Part shown: one piece after another, positions 34,877 to 43,167 of the stretch
Layout: every line of letters begins with the position of its first letter
Numbering within the stretch: the first letter of the stretch is position 1
Source: Bacteroidales bacterium UBA5219
GTDB lineage: Bacteria > Bacteroidota > Bacteroidia > Bacteroidales > ML635J-15
Assembly (NCBI GenBank): GCA_002412425.1
Contig: DHVB01000031.1
Span: forward strand, 16,657 to 80,656
DNA length: 64,000 nucleotides
Direction of reading: 5' to 3'
Translations under genes and position numbers: made by a program
The notes under the pieces: model-generated
The model's input: only the letters and a program-made list of their open reading frames with translations
What the model was told of the DNA's origin: nothing
The model's database searches: none

Positions 34877-36023
34877 GTGGAAAGAATATATACTTGAAGA
34901 TGTAATCGAAAAATTTATAGATTACAGGGGGAAAACTCCAAGAAAGACAAGTTTTGGAATTCCTTTAATGACTGCAAAAATCATAAAAGGAGGTCGGTTA
35001 TTAGAACCAACGGAATATATTGCTAAAGAAGACTATTTTGATTGGATGACAAGAGGTTTCCCTGAAATTAATGACGTTTTATTAACTACAGAAGCTCCAT
35101 TAGGTGAAGTTGCATTAGTGAAAGATAAAAATGTGGCTTTAGGTCAAAGAATAATTACCCTTCAAACAAGAAAAGACTTATGTGATAGTGTTTTCCTAAA
35201 GTACTATTTGCAAAGTTTTGAAGGACAGGCAACATTACAATCAAGAGCATCTGGTAGTACTGTTGAAGGTATTAAATCTGCAGAATTAAAAAAAATCGAA
35301 ATTTCACTTCCACCATTAACCGAACAAAAAAATATAGCCTTAATTCTATTTAATCTCGATAATAAAATTGACTTATTGCACCGCCAAAACGCCACCCTCG
35401 AAAAAATGGCGGAAACGCTGTTTAGGCAGTGGTTTGTGGAAGAAGCGAAGGAGGATTGGGAAACAATGCCTTTGAGCCAAATGGCTAATTTTTTAAATGG
35501 TTTAGCCTGTCAAAAGTTCCCGCCAAAAAATGAAATAGATAAGCTGCCTGTTTTAAAAATAAAAGAGTTAAGCAGTGGCATAACTGAAAATTCAGATTGG
35601 GCAAGCACAGATATAAAACCTGAATATTTTGTAAGAAATGGAGATGTTATTTTCGCTTGGTCTGCTTCTTTAATGGTTAAAATTTGGGATGGTCAGGATT
35701 GTATTCTCAATCAGCATTTGTTTAAAGTAACATCTAAAGATTATCCAAAGTGGTTTTACTATTTGTGGTGCAAGCACCACTTAGCAGAATTTATTTCAAT
35801 TGCTGCAAGTCACGCAACCACAATGGGACATATTAAACGTGGTGATTTGGATGAAGCATTAGTTCTCATTCCTAATGAAGAGGATTTGAGTGCAATGACC
35901 CAAAAAGTTGACCCAATAATTGAAAAAGTAATTACAAATCAAACCCAAATCCTAACCCTCACGGCTTTGCGAGATACTTTATTGCCTAAGTTGATGAGTG
36001 GGGAGGTGAGGGTGGAAAAATAA
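34869..36023 (+). CDS. hsdS: type I restriction specificity protein, S subunit (locus 2)
   Basis: Two recognition domains are seen. The first starts YILEDVIEKFIDYRGKTPRK (residue 5) and ends in SLPPLTEQKNIALILFNLDNKIDLLHRQNATLEKMAETLFRQWF near 150-195. The second starts MPLSQMANFLNGLACQKF and ends with IITNQTQIL-like helices before LMSGEVRVEK. The length of 384 residues is typical. I chose the ATG at 34869, overlapping the hsdM stop by 8 bases; the upstream in-frame ATG at 34830 lies well inside hsdM. A RAYT-type transposase gene begins 22 bases after its stop, separating it from hsdR. Confidence 0.93.
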   Translation: MSEWKEYILEDVIEKFIDYRGKTPRKTSFGIPLMTAKIIKGGRLLEPTEYIAKEDYFDWMTRGFPEINDVLLTTEAPLGEVALVKDKNVALGQRIITLQTRKDLCDSVFLKYYLQSFEGQATLQSRASGSTVEGIKSAELKKIEISLPPLTEQKNIALILFNLDNKIDLLHRQNATLEKMAETLFRQWFVEEAKEDWETMPLSQMANFLNGLACQKFPPKNEIDKLPVLKIKELSSGITENSDWASTDIKPEYFVRNGDVIFAWSASLMVKIWDGQDCILNQHLFKVTSKDYPKWFYYLWCKHHLAEFISIAASHATTMGHIKRGDLDEALVLIPNEEDLSAMTQKVDPIIEKVITNQTQILTLTALRDTLLPKLMSGEVRVEK

Positions 36024-36045
36024 TTTATGATAAAGAAAAATTGAC

Positions 36046-36690
36046 ATGGCAGAAAAATTTCAGAATAAATACAGAATGCAATCAAATCGTATGCCTCAGT
36101 GGGATTATTCGGGTAATGGTGTTTATTTTATTACCATAGTAACGCAAAATAGGGTTTGTAATTTGGGACATATCAATAATGGTAAAATGATATTTTCAGA
36201 ATTTGGAAAAATTATTAATGATGAATGGTTAAAATCGTTTGAAATCCGAAATGAATTATTTTTAGATGAATATATTATAATGCCCAATCATTTACATGCA
36301 ATTGTGGTGTTGGATAATACACAAACAACCAATAATGGTTCGCACGACCGTAATGTAGGTTTGCACGGCCGTGTAAACCTACATTATCCAAATTATCCAT
36401 TTCAACAGCCCGTTGAACAACCAAAATTTATTCGTAAACCCAAATCAATTTCATCGTTTATTGCGGGTTTCAAATCGGTAATTAATACAAAAATTGATGA
36501 TTACATTGATGAACACAATTTAAACATTCCAAAATACAATCGAAAAAATCATTTTTTCCAATCAAATTATTACGACCACATTATTCGAAATGAATCTGAA
36601 TATCATCGAATAAAAGAATATATTATCAACAATCCTATAAAATGGGAAAATAATAAATTAAATTCAACCAATAAAACAACAAAATCATGA
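36046..36690 (+). CDS. REP-associated tyrosine transposase (RAYT, IS200/IS605-like)
   Basis: A Y1/HUH transposase-like protein. WDYSGNGVYFITIVTQNR, the catalytic HUH-type MPNHLHAIVVL near residue 84, and near the end FFQSNYYDHIIRNESEYHRIKEYIINNPIKW with the expected catalytic Tyr. RAYTs are single-copy domesticated relatives of IS200/IS605 enzymes that act on REP palindromes. The stretch between ~95 and 125 is an insertion relative to the family and contains a 36-bp palindrome (36351-36386). It lies between hsdS and an ATPase gene of the same restriction locus. Length 214 residues. No IS ends or target duplications were identified. Confidence 0.88.
   Translation: MAEKFQNKYRMQSNRMPQWDYSGNGVYFITIVTQNRVCNLGHINNGKMIFSEFGKIINDEWLKSFEIRNELFLDEYIIMPNHLHAIVVLDNTQTTNNGSHDRNVGLHGRVNLHYPNYPFQQPVEQPKFIRKPKSISSFIAGFKSVINTKIDDYIDEHNLNIPKYNRKNHFFQSNYYDHIIRNESEYHRIKEYIINNPIKWENNKLNSTNKTTKS
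36351..36386. repeat. REP-like palindrome inside the RAYT gene
   Basis: TAATGTAGGTTT (36351-36362) pairs with AAACCTACATTA (36375-36386). Between them CACGGCCGTG (36364-36373) is itself a perfect palindrome, so 17 of 18 pairs match with one G-T. It resembles the CACGGCCGTG-centred REP palindromes frequent in Bacteroidota intergenic DNA, as I remember them. Here it is in frame and encodes NVGLHGRVNLHY. Confidence 0.88.
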
Positions 36691-36844
36691 TACATATCAC
36701 AGAAAATACCATCGAATCCAAAATATTGTCCTAAATTGGGTGCTAAGTTTTATTAAACAATCAAATATTTGAATTTAATTTGCAAATTTTGCACAAAAAA
36801 TGTATTTTTTAAAAATAAAATGATGTTTTTTTCAATTTTGTTTG

Positions 36845-36852
36845 TAAATTTG
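36845..36852 (+). promoter_or_regulatory. candidate -7 element of RloA-like gene
   Basis: TAAATTTG lies 25 bases before the ATG at 36878, at the right distance for a Bacteroidota promoter. A matching -33 TTTG at the usual spacing is not clear. Confidence 0.4.
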
Positions 36853-36877
36853 CATCGAGAATTAAAAAAAGCTTGAA

Positions 36878-38170
36878 ATGATACAAGAAATTAAAATAAA
36901 AAATTTCTTATCTTTTAAAGAAGAAGTTACGTTTAGTTTTGAAGCTACTAAAGACACTTTTGCAGATGATTACCAAGTGGTAGAGGTAGCAAAAGGGGTT
37001 CGCTTGTTGCGCTTTGCAATGATCTATGGAGCAAATGCCTCGGGAAAATCAAATTTACTGACTGTATTCAATTTTTTACATCATTTTTGGTTCTATAAAC
37101 CTGATGATATAGATGAGGAAATAGGAGTAATTCCTTTTAAATTAGATAAAATTACAACCAATGAGCCATCTTCATTTGAATTAATATTCTATGTTAACAG
37201 TACTAAGTATTGGTATCAATTAGAGTTAGATGAAAAGCAAGTTTATACAGAAAAATTATTTTATTACAAAACTGTTCAACCTACCCTTTTATTTCATAGA
37301 GAATTAATAAATGATCAATCTGTTATTAACTTTAACTCTGCTGCTGTTAAAGTAAGTTCTGTAGTTAAAGAAAAAATTTCAGTGGAGTGTCTAAAAAACA
37401 TGTCTTTCTTTGCAGCTCGAGACAAAGTAAATGCTACTATTCCTGAGATTGATGTAGCTAAAGACTGGTTAAAAAAGCAAATTATGCCTGTTGTATCACC
37501 TCGTACAAAGATGTTTCAATATGCAGAAAAACAAATGTTAGAAAATAAGGATATAAAATCATATCTATTGGATTTTGTACGTGCTGCGGATTTTAATATT
37601 GTAGATATCAACACACAAATTGAAAAAAAGGAAATACCTCAAAAAGTTGTTGATTATTTTATGAATAACCCCGAGACAACAAAACAAGAAAAAGAGAAAC
37701 TTAAAAAGGACCGTTTTGTTTCAACTCCAAAAACAAGTTTTATGCATACGGTAAGCAATGAACGAGGCGAAGAAATATACAGTTTACCCGAAAATCTACA
37801 ATCAGAAGGCACAAAAAGAATCTTTGGTTTAGAAGCTGCTATTTACAATGCTATTCAGGACAATTGTTTTTTATTTATTGACGAAGTCGAAACATCTTTG
37901 CACCCACAGTTACTTAGATTTGTTTTGCTCAACTTCTTAAGAAAAGAATCGTCAAGGTCACAATTATTAATCACAACACATTATGATCCTTTATTAAATG
38001 ATATTGATGAAATTTTCAGAAAAGACAGTGTTTGGTTTACTGAAAAAACAAAATCTGGTCATACAGATGTCTATTCTTTGACTGATTTTAAAGGTTTGAA
38101 CAGGCTTTCTTCCATACAAAAAGCCTACAACTACAGGAAATTTGGTGCATATCCTGAAATAGATTTATAG
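36878..38170 (+). CDS. RloA-like AAA ATPase (AAA_15/21)
   Basis: An ABC/SMC-like ATPase related to OLD-family and RloA proteins. KIKNFLSFKEEVTFSF is at the N-terminus, Walker A MIYGANASGKSNLL near residue 48-61, an EGTKR signature-like segment near 310, Walker B LFIDEVETSLHPQLL near 330 and LLITTHYDPLL near 367. Length 430 residues. The next gene is a broken RloB. RloA/RloB pairs between hsd genes ('R-linked ORFs') are known from Campylobacter type I loci and related pairs act in phage defence. The loss of RloB suggests that the pair may no longer work. Confidence 0.85.
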   Translation: MIQEIKIKNFLSFKEEVTFSFEATKDTFADDYQVVEVAKGVRLLRFAMIYGANASGKSNLLTVFNFLHHFWFYKPDDIDEEIGVIPFKLDKITTNEPSSFELIFYVNSTKYWYQLELDEKQVYTEKLFYYKTVQPTLLFHRELINDQSVINFNSAAVKVSSVVKEKISVECLKNMSFFAARDKVNATIPEIDVAKDWLKKQIMPVVSPRTKMFQYAEKQMLENKDIKSYLLDFVRAADFNIVDINTQIEKKEIPQKVVDYFMNNPETTKQEKEKLKKDRFVSTPKTSFMHTVSNERGEEIYSLPENLQSEGTKRIFGLEAAIYNAIQDNCFLFIDEVETSLHPQLLRFVLLNFLRKESSRSQLLITTHYDPLLNDIDEIFRKDSVWFTEKTKSGHTDVYSLTDFKGLNRLSSIQKAYNYRKFGAYPEIDL

Positions 38171-38173
38171 GTT

Positions 38174-38609
38174 ATGGCAAGAAAAACAAAGAAAAGCCGG
38201 AGAGGTTATTGCCGGTGGTGGTGTTGCCGTGTGTGTATTCGATGCTGATATTTCGGAACGTAACGAAAATGAAAAGAAAAAATTGGAACAACTTCGTAAA
38301 AAATATGAAAAAGAGGAAAACATCATTTTCTGTGATAGCTTACCGTCTATTGAGTTTTGGTTTTTATTACATTATTGCAATACTAATAAATATTTCAAGG
38401 ATTCTAAATCGGTTGAGAGAGAATTGCGAAAATTTATAGTTCAATACGAAAAGAAAAAAGTTTTCTTAGAAAAAGAAAAATGGGTTGCTGACTTATGTGC
38501 AGAGAATAAAATGAAATTAGCTCAACAAAGAGTAGAAATTTTTTCTAAGGAAAAAGGCTCTTATTCTAATATTTATAAGATTTTTAAAATCATAATAACA
38601 AAACAATGA
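38174..38609 (+). pseudogene. RloB-like protein, N-terminal region deleted
   Basis: The C-terminal RloB part is clear in one phase: AVCVFDADISERNENEKKKLEQL, then IIFCDSLPSIEFWFLLHYCNTNKYFKDSKSVERELRKFI and EKWVADLCAENKMKLA (from 38229 onward). An ATG at 38174 in another phase gives MARKTKKSRR, like an RloB start, but the roughly 60 residues between are missing and the phases differ. So there has been a deletion with a frame change. A GTG at 38229 could start the fragment. It overlaps the hsdR start by four bases. Confidence 0.7.
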
Positions 38610-41600
38610 ACATTATAGCTGAATTCCACATAGAACAATTTGCAATTTCTTTGTTCAAAGAACTTGGTTACGACTATATCTATGCTCCAGATATAGCTCC
38701 CGATGGAGAAACACCAGAAAGAGAATCCTACGAGCAAGTTTTATTGCTTGGTCGTCTTAAAAATGCTGTAAAACGCATAAATAAAACCATTCCAGACTAT
38801 GCACAAGACGAAGCAATAAAAACAATTCAGCGTATATCTTCTCCAGATTTAGAAACTAATAATGAAACTTTTCACAGGCTATTAACAGAAGGTATTCCTG
38901 TAACAAAACGAGTGGACGGAATAGACCGTGGAGACCGTGTTTGGATTATAGATTTTAAAAATCCATACAATAATGATTTTGTTGTTGCCAACCAGTTTAC
39001 AATAGTTGAAAACAATCAAAACAAACGTCCCGATATTATTTTGTTTGTAAATGGTATTCCGTTGGTAGTAATTGAGTTAAAAAATCCAGCAGATGAAAAA
39101 GCTACTATTCGTTCGGCATTTAAACAAATTGAAACTTATAAGGCTATAATTCCAAGTTTATTTACCTATAATGGTATTGTTGTTATTTCAGATGGTTTAG
39201 AAGCTAAGGCAGGTTCTATTTCATCAGGTATGAGCAGGTTTATGTCATGGAGGTCGGCAGATGGAAAATCAGAGGCACCACATTTGGTAAGTGAATTAGA
39301 AACTCTTATTTTGGGTATGCTCAATAAAGAGACATTGCTTGATTTAATTCGTCATTTTATTGTTTTTGAACAAACAAAACGTGAAGACCCAAAAACAGGA
39401 ACTAATACTATATCCATAGTTAAAAAACTTGCTGCGTACCATCAATACCATGCTGTGAACCGTGCAGTAGAATCCACATTACGCGCAGCTGGCTATAATT
39501 CCCCTCCTTTGGAGGGGTGGACAGCGCAGCTGGACGGGGTGGTTTCTTCCCCTCCTCTGGAGGGGTGGTCGCAGACCGGGGTGGTATATTACCCTCCTTT
39601 AGAAGACACTCAAACACAATCTGACGAAATGATTGCAGATTCAAAAGGTATTTATCGTAACTCTCAAAATTATTTTGAACTTCCTTATAATCCGCAGCTA
39701 AAAGAACGTGCTAGAGCATTACGTCAAGCTGGAAACTTATCAGAAGTGCTTTTTTGGAATCAGGTTAAAAATAAACAATTTAAAGGATATGATTTTGATC
39801 GCCAAAAAATAATTGGAAACTACATAGTTGACTTTTATTGTAGTAATTGCAATGTAGTAATAGAGATAGATGGAAGTAGCCATGATAATAAAGTAGAATA
39901 TGATGCAAACAGAGATGCTTATTTAGAAAGTTTGGGATTAACAATTATTCATATTCCTGTAGAAGACGTATTGCATAGAATGGATGTGGTTATGGATATG
40001 CTTTTTGATCACCCTGCCCTGCGGACACCACTCCAAATAAAAGGAAAAAATAGAGACGACGAAAACCTAGTACAAGAACCTCCAGAAAATTACGGTTTAC
40101 CTGGAGTAAAAAAACAGCCTATTGGAGACCGCAAAGGCGGTGTAGTTTGGCATACACAAGGTAGTGGGAAATCGCTTTCAATGGTTTTTTATGCAGGAAA
40201 AATTGTGCTGGCAATGAATAATCCTACAATTGTTGTAATAACCGACCGTAACGATTTGGACGACCAACTTTTTGATACATTTGCGGCATCTAAACAATTA
40301 TTACGTCAAGAACCAGTGCAAGCCGAAGATAGAAATCATCTGAAAGAACTTTTAAAAGTTGCATCAGGCGGTGTAGTTTTTACAACCATTCAGAAATTTC
40401 AACCTTATGAAGGAAATGTTTATGAATTGCTTTCTGACCGTGAAAATATTATCGTAATTGCTGATGAGGCACACCGCACGCAATATGGATTTAAAGCAAA
40501 AACTATTGACGATAAAAATGAATCAGGAGATGTTATTGGCAAAAAAGTAGTTTACGGTTTTGCAAAATATATGCGTGATGCTTTACCAAATGCAACCTAT
40601 TTAGGTTTTACAGGCACACCTATTGAAAGTACTGATGTAAATACTCCAGCAGTCTTCGGCAATTACGTAGATGTTTATGATATTGCCCAAGCTGTTGAAG
40701 ATGGAGCAACTGTCCCAATTTATTACGAAAGTCGTTTGGCAAAAGTAAATTTGAGTGAAGAAGGTAAAAAGTTGGTTGAAGACTTAGACGAAGAACTCGA
40801 CCAAGAGGATATGACAAATACTCAAAAAGCAAAAGCCAAATGGACACAATTGGAAGCATTGGTAGGTAGCGAAAACCGAATTAACCAAATTGCAAAAGAT
40901 ATAATCGAACATTTTGAGCAAAGGCAAAGTGTTTTTGAAGGTAAAGCTATGATTGTTACTATGAGTCGACGTATTGCAGCCGATTTGTACGAAGCTATTA
41001 TAAAACTAAAGCCTGAATGGTATTCAGATGAGTTAAATAAAGGTGTAATCAAAGTGGTGATGACTTCAGCTTCATCTGATGGACCTAAGATTTCAAAACA
41101 CCATACAAGTAAAGAGCAACGCCGCATATTAGCTGATCGTATGAAAAACCCAGATGATGAATTAAAACTTGTTATAGTCAGGGATATGTGGCTAACAGGT
41201 TTTGATGTTCCATGTTTGCATACCCTTTATATAGATAAACCTATGAAAGGACACAATTTAATGCAAGCTATTGCAAGGGTAAATCGTGTTTATAAAGATA
41301 AACCAGGTGGTTTAGTTGTAGATTATTTAGGAATAGTAGCTGATTTAAAAAGAGCACTTTCGTTTTATTCCGATTCTGGAGGCAAAGGAGACCCAACTAT
41401 TTTACAAGAAGAAGCTGTTCAGATGATGTTAGAAAAAATAGAAGTGGTGTCTCAAATGTTTAATGAATTCCCCTCCTCTGGAGAGGTGTCCGAAGGACGG
41501 GGTGGTTTTAATTACTATGATTATTTTAATGCTGAAACTTCCAAAAAACTTTCAATAATTTTAGCCGCCGAAGAACATATTTTAGGTTTGGAAAATGGAA

Positions 41601-42415
41601 AAAAACGATATATAAATGAAGTTTCAGCATTATCAAAAGCTTTTGCAATAGCTATACCATACGAACAAGCAATAGATGCGAAAGATGAAGTTGCTTTCTT
41701 TCAGGCAGTAAAGGCACGTTTGGTAAAATTTGATAATACAGGTTCTGGTAAAACCGATGAAGAAATTGAAACAACTATACGTCAAGTAATCGACAAAGCA
41801 TTGGTAACTGAAAAAGTAATAGATATTTTCGATGCTGCAGGAATTAAAAAGCCTGATATTTCAATACTCTCAGAAGAATTTCTCTTAGAACTAAAAGGAA
41901 TGGAACACAAAAACATTGCTTTTGAAGTATTGAAAAAAATCCTAAACGATGAAATAAAATCAAGGGCAAAAAAGAACTTTGTTAAAAGTAAGACTTTAAA
42001 GGAAATGTTAGAAGAATCCATAAGAAAATATCATGCTAAAATTATTTCAGCAGCCGAAGTAATAGAAGAATTAATAAAGCTAAGCAGAGACATCGTTAAG
42101 ATAGACAGCGAAGCGAAAGAAATGGGGCTAACAGATTTTGAATATGCTTTTTACACAGCTGTTGCAGAAAATAAAAGTGCAAAAGAGTTAATGGGAAAAG
42201 AAAAATTAAGAGAACTTGCTGTAGTTCTTACAGAATCAATTAGAAGGAATGCAACTATTGATTGGACAATTAAAGAAAGTGTAAAAGCAAAATTAAGAGT
42301 TACAGTAAAAAGACTTTTAAGAAAATATGGTTATCCACCAGATATGCAAATGCTTGCAACTGAAACTGTATTGGCACAAGCAGAATCGATTGCAAACGAA
42401 TTAGCAAATGAATAA
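38606..42415 (+). CDS. hsdR: type I restriction enzyme, R subunit (locus 2) with inserted DUF559 domain
   Basis: The ATP-dependent restriction subunit that works with hsdM/hsdS at 33338-36023. Residues 1-295 hold the nuclease domain (RPDIILFVNGIPLVVIELKNP near 138-158) and the region up to AAYHQYHAVNRAVEST. Residues ~299-475 are foreign: translated palindromic repeats (PPLEGW twice) and a DUF559 endonuclease domain (LPYNPQLKERARAL, FWNQVKNKQFKGYDF, YIVDFYC, VVIEIDGSSHD). The helicase then resumes with GVVWHTQGSGKSLSM near 515 (Walker A), DEAHRTQYG near 620, FTGTPIE near 670 and ARVNRVYKDKPGGL near 890. A third repeat copy is at 41468-41509. At 1269 residues it is well over the usual ~1050. 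The frame is open throughout, so it may be functional. Confidence 0.92.
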   Translation: MNIIAEFHIEQFAISLFKELGYDYIYAPDIAPDGETPERESYEQVLLLGRLKNAVKRINKTIPDYAQDEAIKTIQRISSPDLETNNETFHRLLTEGIPVTKRVDGIDRGDRVWIIDFKNPYNNDFVVANQFTIVENNQNKRPDIILFVNGIPLVVIELKNPADEKATIRSAFKQIETYKAIIPSLFTYNGIVVISDGLEAKAGSISSGMSRFMSWRSADGKSEAPHLVSELETLILGMLNKETLLDLIRHFIVFEQTKREDPKTGTNTISIVKKLAAYHQYHAVNRAVESTLRAAGYNSPPLEGWTAQLDGVVSSPPLEGWSQTGVVYYPPLEDTQTQSDEMIADSKGIYRNSQNYFELPYNPQLKERARALRQAGNLSEVLFWNQVKNKQFKGYDFDRQKIIGNYIVDFYCSNCNVVIEIDGSSHDNKVEYDANRDAYLESLGLTIIHIPVEDVLHRMDVVMDMLFDHPALRTPLQIKGKNRDDENLVQEPPENYGLPGVKKQPIGDRKGGVVWHTQGSGKSLSMVFYAGKIVLAMNNPTIVVITDRNDLDDQLFDTFAASKQLLRQEPVQAEDRNHLKELLKVASGGVVFTTIQKFQPYEGNVYELLSDRENIIVIADEAHRTQYGFKAKTIDDKNESGDVIGKKVVYGFAKYMRDALPNATYLGFTGTPIESTDVNTPAVFGNYVDVYDIAQAVEDGATVPIYYESRLAKVNLSEEGKKLVEDLDEELDQEDMTNTQKAKAKWTQLEALVGSENRINQIAKDIIEHFEQRQSVFEGKAMIVTMSRRIAADLYEAIIKLKPEWYSDELNKGVIKVVMTSASSDGPKISKHHTSKEQRRILADRMKNPDDELKLVIVRDMWLTGFDVPCLHTLYIDKPMKGHNLMQAIARVNRVYKDKPGGLVVDYLGIVADLKRALSFYSDSGGKGDPTILQEEAVQMMLEKIEVVSQMFNEFPSSGEVSEGRGGFNYYDYFNAETSKKLSIILAAEEHILGLENGKKRYINEVSALSKAFAIAIPYEQAIDAKDEVAFFQAVKARLVKFDNTGSGKTDEEIETTIRQVIDKALVTEKVIDIFDAAGIKKPDISILSEEFLLELKGMEHKNIAFEVLKKILNDEIKSRAKKNFVKSKTLKEMLEESIRKYHAKIISAAEVIEELIKLSRDIVKIDSEAKEMGLTDFEYAFYTAVAENKSAKELMGKEKLRELAVVLTESIRRNATIDWTIKESVKAKLRVTVKRLLRKYGYPPDMQMLATETVLAQAESIANELANE
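39501..39600. repeat. two REP-like palindromic repeat copies, left edge of DUF559 cassette
   Basis: CCCCTCC-TTT-GGAGGGG (39501-39517) and CCCCTCC-TCT-GGAGGGG (39549-39565) are perfect 7-bp hairpins. Each is followed by TGG, a short palindromic spacer and ACGGGGTGG or CGGGGTGG. A third, degenerate start (ACCCTCCTTTAGAAG) is at 39591. Both copies are translated in frame inside hsdR. Confidence 0.9.
39629..40006 (+). mobile_element. DUF559 endonuclease-domain cassette inside hsdR
   Basis: About 125 codons read as a complete DUF559 domain: NPQLKERARALRQAGNLSEV, GYDFDRQK, IVDFYCSNCNVVIEIDGSSHD and LGLTIIHIPVEDVLHRMDVV. DUF559 belongs to the VSR/PD-(D/E)xK endonuclease fold. An in-frame ATG at 39629 could start it, but there is no stop before the helicase resumes, so it is made as part of HsdR. 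Palindromic repeat copies lie on the left (39501-39600) and a degenerate inverted copy on the right (40008-40040), like ends of a mobile unit. No intein splicing residues are seen. Confidence 0.75.
40008..40040. repeat. degenerate inverted repeat copy, right edge of DUF559 cassette
   Basis: ATCACCCTGCCCTGCGGACA followed by CCACTCCAAATAA reads like the reverse complement of the left repeat (CCACCCCG..., CCACCCCTCCAAAGG) with several changes. Together with the left copies it gives the cassette inverted ends. Confidence 0.6.
41468..41509. repeat. third palindromic repeat copy in hsdR
   Basis: CCCCTCCTCTGGAGAGGTG followed by TCCGAAGGACGGGGTGG is the same repeat as at 39549 with a shorter spacer. 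It encodes PSSGEVSEGRGG in frame, an apparent insertion into the C-terminal part of HsdR. Confidence 0.85.
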
Positions 42416-42581
42416 TAAATAAAATATTCAACATCTAAAACCACAAACGAGCCTTATGAGCCAAAAATTTGTGAAAAAAAATCACTTCCTCCAAAATATT
42501 TTTGCAAAAAAGTAAATAATAATTTACCTTTATGCTAAATATTTAATTAGATGTAGTGTTCGAAATTATATAGACTTTAGC

Positions 42582-42977
42582 ATGAAAAAACTTAATAAAA
42601 ACATCAAAATTATAGTTGAAAAAACTGACACTGGTTTTTCAGCTTATTGCGAAGAATATCCAATTTTTACAACAGGAAGAACAGTTTCTGAATTGTTAAA
42701 TAACGCATTTGAGGCAACTCAACTTTATTTTGAAGACCAATTTGAAGTTTCGCATAATAATTTGAATTTTGAAATTGATTTTGTACAATTCTTTAAATAC
42801 TATAAAGTTATTAACGCAAAGTTTTTAGCAGAAAAAATTGGAATGAACCCAACATTGCTATCGCAATATGTGCAAGGACATAAAAAACCTTCCGAAAGTC
42901 AAACAGAGAAAATAATTTTAGGAATCCAACAAATTGGACAAGAACTGTCAGAAATAAATCTGATATATAAAATGTAA
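42582..42977 (+). CDS. HicB-like antitoxin with C-terminal HTH
   Basis: The N-terminal half is a HicB-type partial RNase H fold (IKIIVEKTDTGFSAYCEEYPIFTTGRTVSELLNNAFEATQLYFED). The C-terminal half is a helix-turn-helix of Cro type (INAKFLAEKIGMNPTLLSQYVQGHKKPSESQTEKIILGIQQIG). Length 131 residues. HicB normally neutralises the small RNase HicA and represses the operon, but no HicA-sized frame with a dsRBD-like pattern is seen on either side. It may be an orphan regulator or antitoxin. It lies 167 bases after hsdR. Confidence 0.8.
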   Translation: MKKLNKNIKIIVEKTDTGFSAYCEEYPIFTTGRTVSELLNNAFEATQLYFEDQFEVSHNNLNFEIDFVQFFKYYKVINAKFLAEKIGMNPTLLSQYVQGHKKPSESQTEKIILGIQQIGQELSEINLIYKM

Positions 42978-43071
42978 ATAATAATGCCCATAAGTGCAAT
43001 TGCATTTTTAAATTCACTTTCCCCACCCAAAATTTCTCCCCAAAATCTTCCTTTTATAAAATAATATCTTG

Positions 43072-43079
43072 TATATTTG
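43072..43079 (+). promoter_or_regulatory. candidate -7 element of pRiA4b ORF-3 gene
   Basis: TATATTTG matches the Bacteroidota -7 box 88 bases before the ATG at 43168. No -33 box at proper spacing is seen. Confidence 0.35.
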
Positions 43080-43167
43080 TAAAAATTTGGTGTGGAAAAA
43101 TAGGTTGTAAGCAATTATTTTCACAACACAAAACTATTTTAATTATTATTAAAAGAAAGGAGTATAT

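Noticed and set aside
38209..38439. A 76-codon frame over the RloB region
   Set aside because: It is a shadow of the RloB phase, which has clear family motifs in the other frame.
39501..40040. An intein in HsdR
   Set aside because: No Cys/Ser at the start, no HN-Cys/Ser/Thr end and no Hint-domain blocks are seen; the insert is repeats plus a DUF559 domain that stay in the protein.
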